Assembly (NCBI GenBank): GCA_015231665.1
Contig: JADGBD010000079.1
Coordinates: forward strand, 1 to 8,286
From: Gammaproteobacteria bacterium
Lineage (GTDB): Bacteria > Pseudomonadota > Gammaproteobacteria > Chromatiales > Chromatiaceae
DNA length: 8,286 bases
Direction: 5' to 3'
In this document: positions 8,258 to 8,286 of the stretch, one piece after another
Position numbering within the stretch: position 1 is the stretch's first letter
How the letters are laid out: each line of letters begins with the position of its first letter
The notes under the pieces: model-generated
What the model was told of the DNA's origin: nothing
What the model saw: the letters and a program-made list of their open reading frames with translations, nothing else
Database searches by the model: none
Program-made: the position numbers and the translations under genes

Positions 8258-8286
8258 TGGTTTGGATGGATGAGTCCGCAAATGAA

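Overview
The window looks like chromosomal DNA of a high-GC gammaproteobacterium. The evidence is the close match of the IMP dehydrogenase to enterobacterial and pseudomonad GuaB in length and motifs, the G/C-rich third codon positions, and a pseudomonad-type GH17-GT2 beta-glucan synthase. I cannot name the genus from sequence alone. The four clear genes cover most of the window. There are no tRNAs, rRNAs, CRISPR arrays, IS elements or phage genes that I can recognise.

Layout from left to right. Bases 1-317 hold no confident gene. They start AT-rich (about 35% GC in the first 60 bases) and rise to about 62% GC by base 300; one reading frame (12-248) looks coding but has no start codon, so it may be a gene remnant. 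Three genes then lie on the minus strand, read right to left: a GH17-GT2 membrane beta-1,3-glucan synthase (6539-3906), a CHASE4-HAMP histidine kinase (3804-1660) and a GT4 glycosyltransferase that resembles diacylglycerol glucosyltransferases (1526-318). The gaps are 101 and 133 bases and no good intrinsic terminator is visible in either, so they could be one transcription unit. The second gap carries a compact array of heptanucleotide repeats. A 251-base divergent intergenic region separates the glucan synthase from guaB (6791-8257, plus strand), which has a clear TATAAT promoter element with a G/C-rich discriminator.

How the genes may work together (inference): the synthase would use UDP-glucose in the cytoplasm to build and export a beta-1,3-glucan, and its N-terminal GH17 domain would remodel or cyclise the chain in the periplasm. 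The GT4 enzyme may add sugar to a membrane lipid or another envelope acceptor. The kinase between them has a periplasmic sensor domain and could tie envelope glycan production to an external signal, but its partner response regulator is not in the window. guaB is a housekeeping purine gene, divergently transcribed and probably unrelated in function.

I did not find a clearly new system. The most interesting items are the glucan synthase/kinase/GT4 cluster, the heptad repeat array, the receiver-like C-terminal tail on a kinase without a receiver, and the possible remnant at the left edge.
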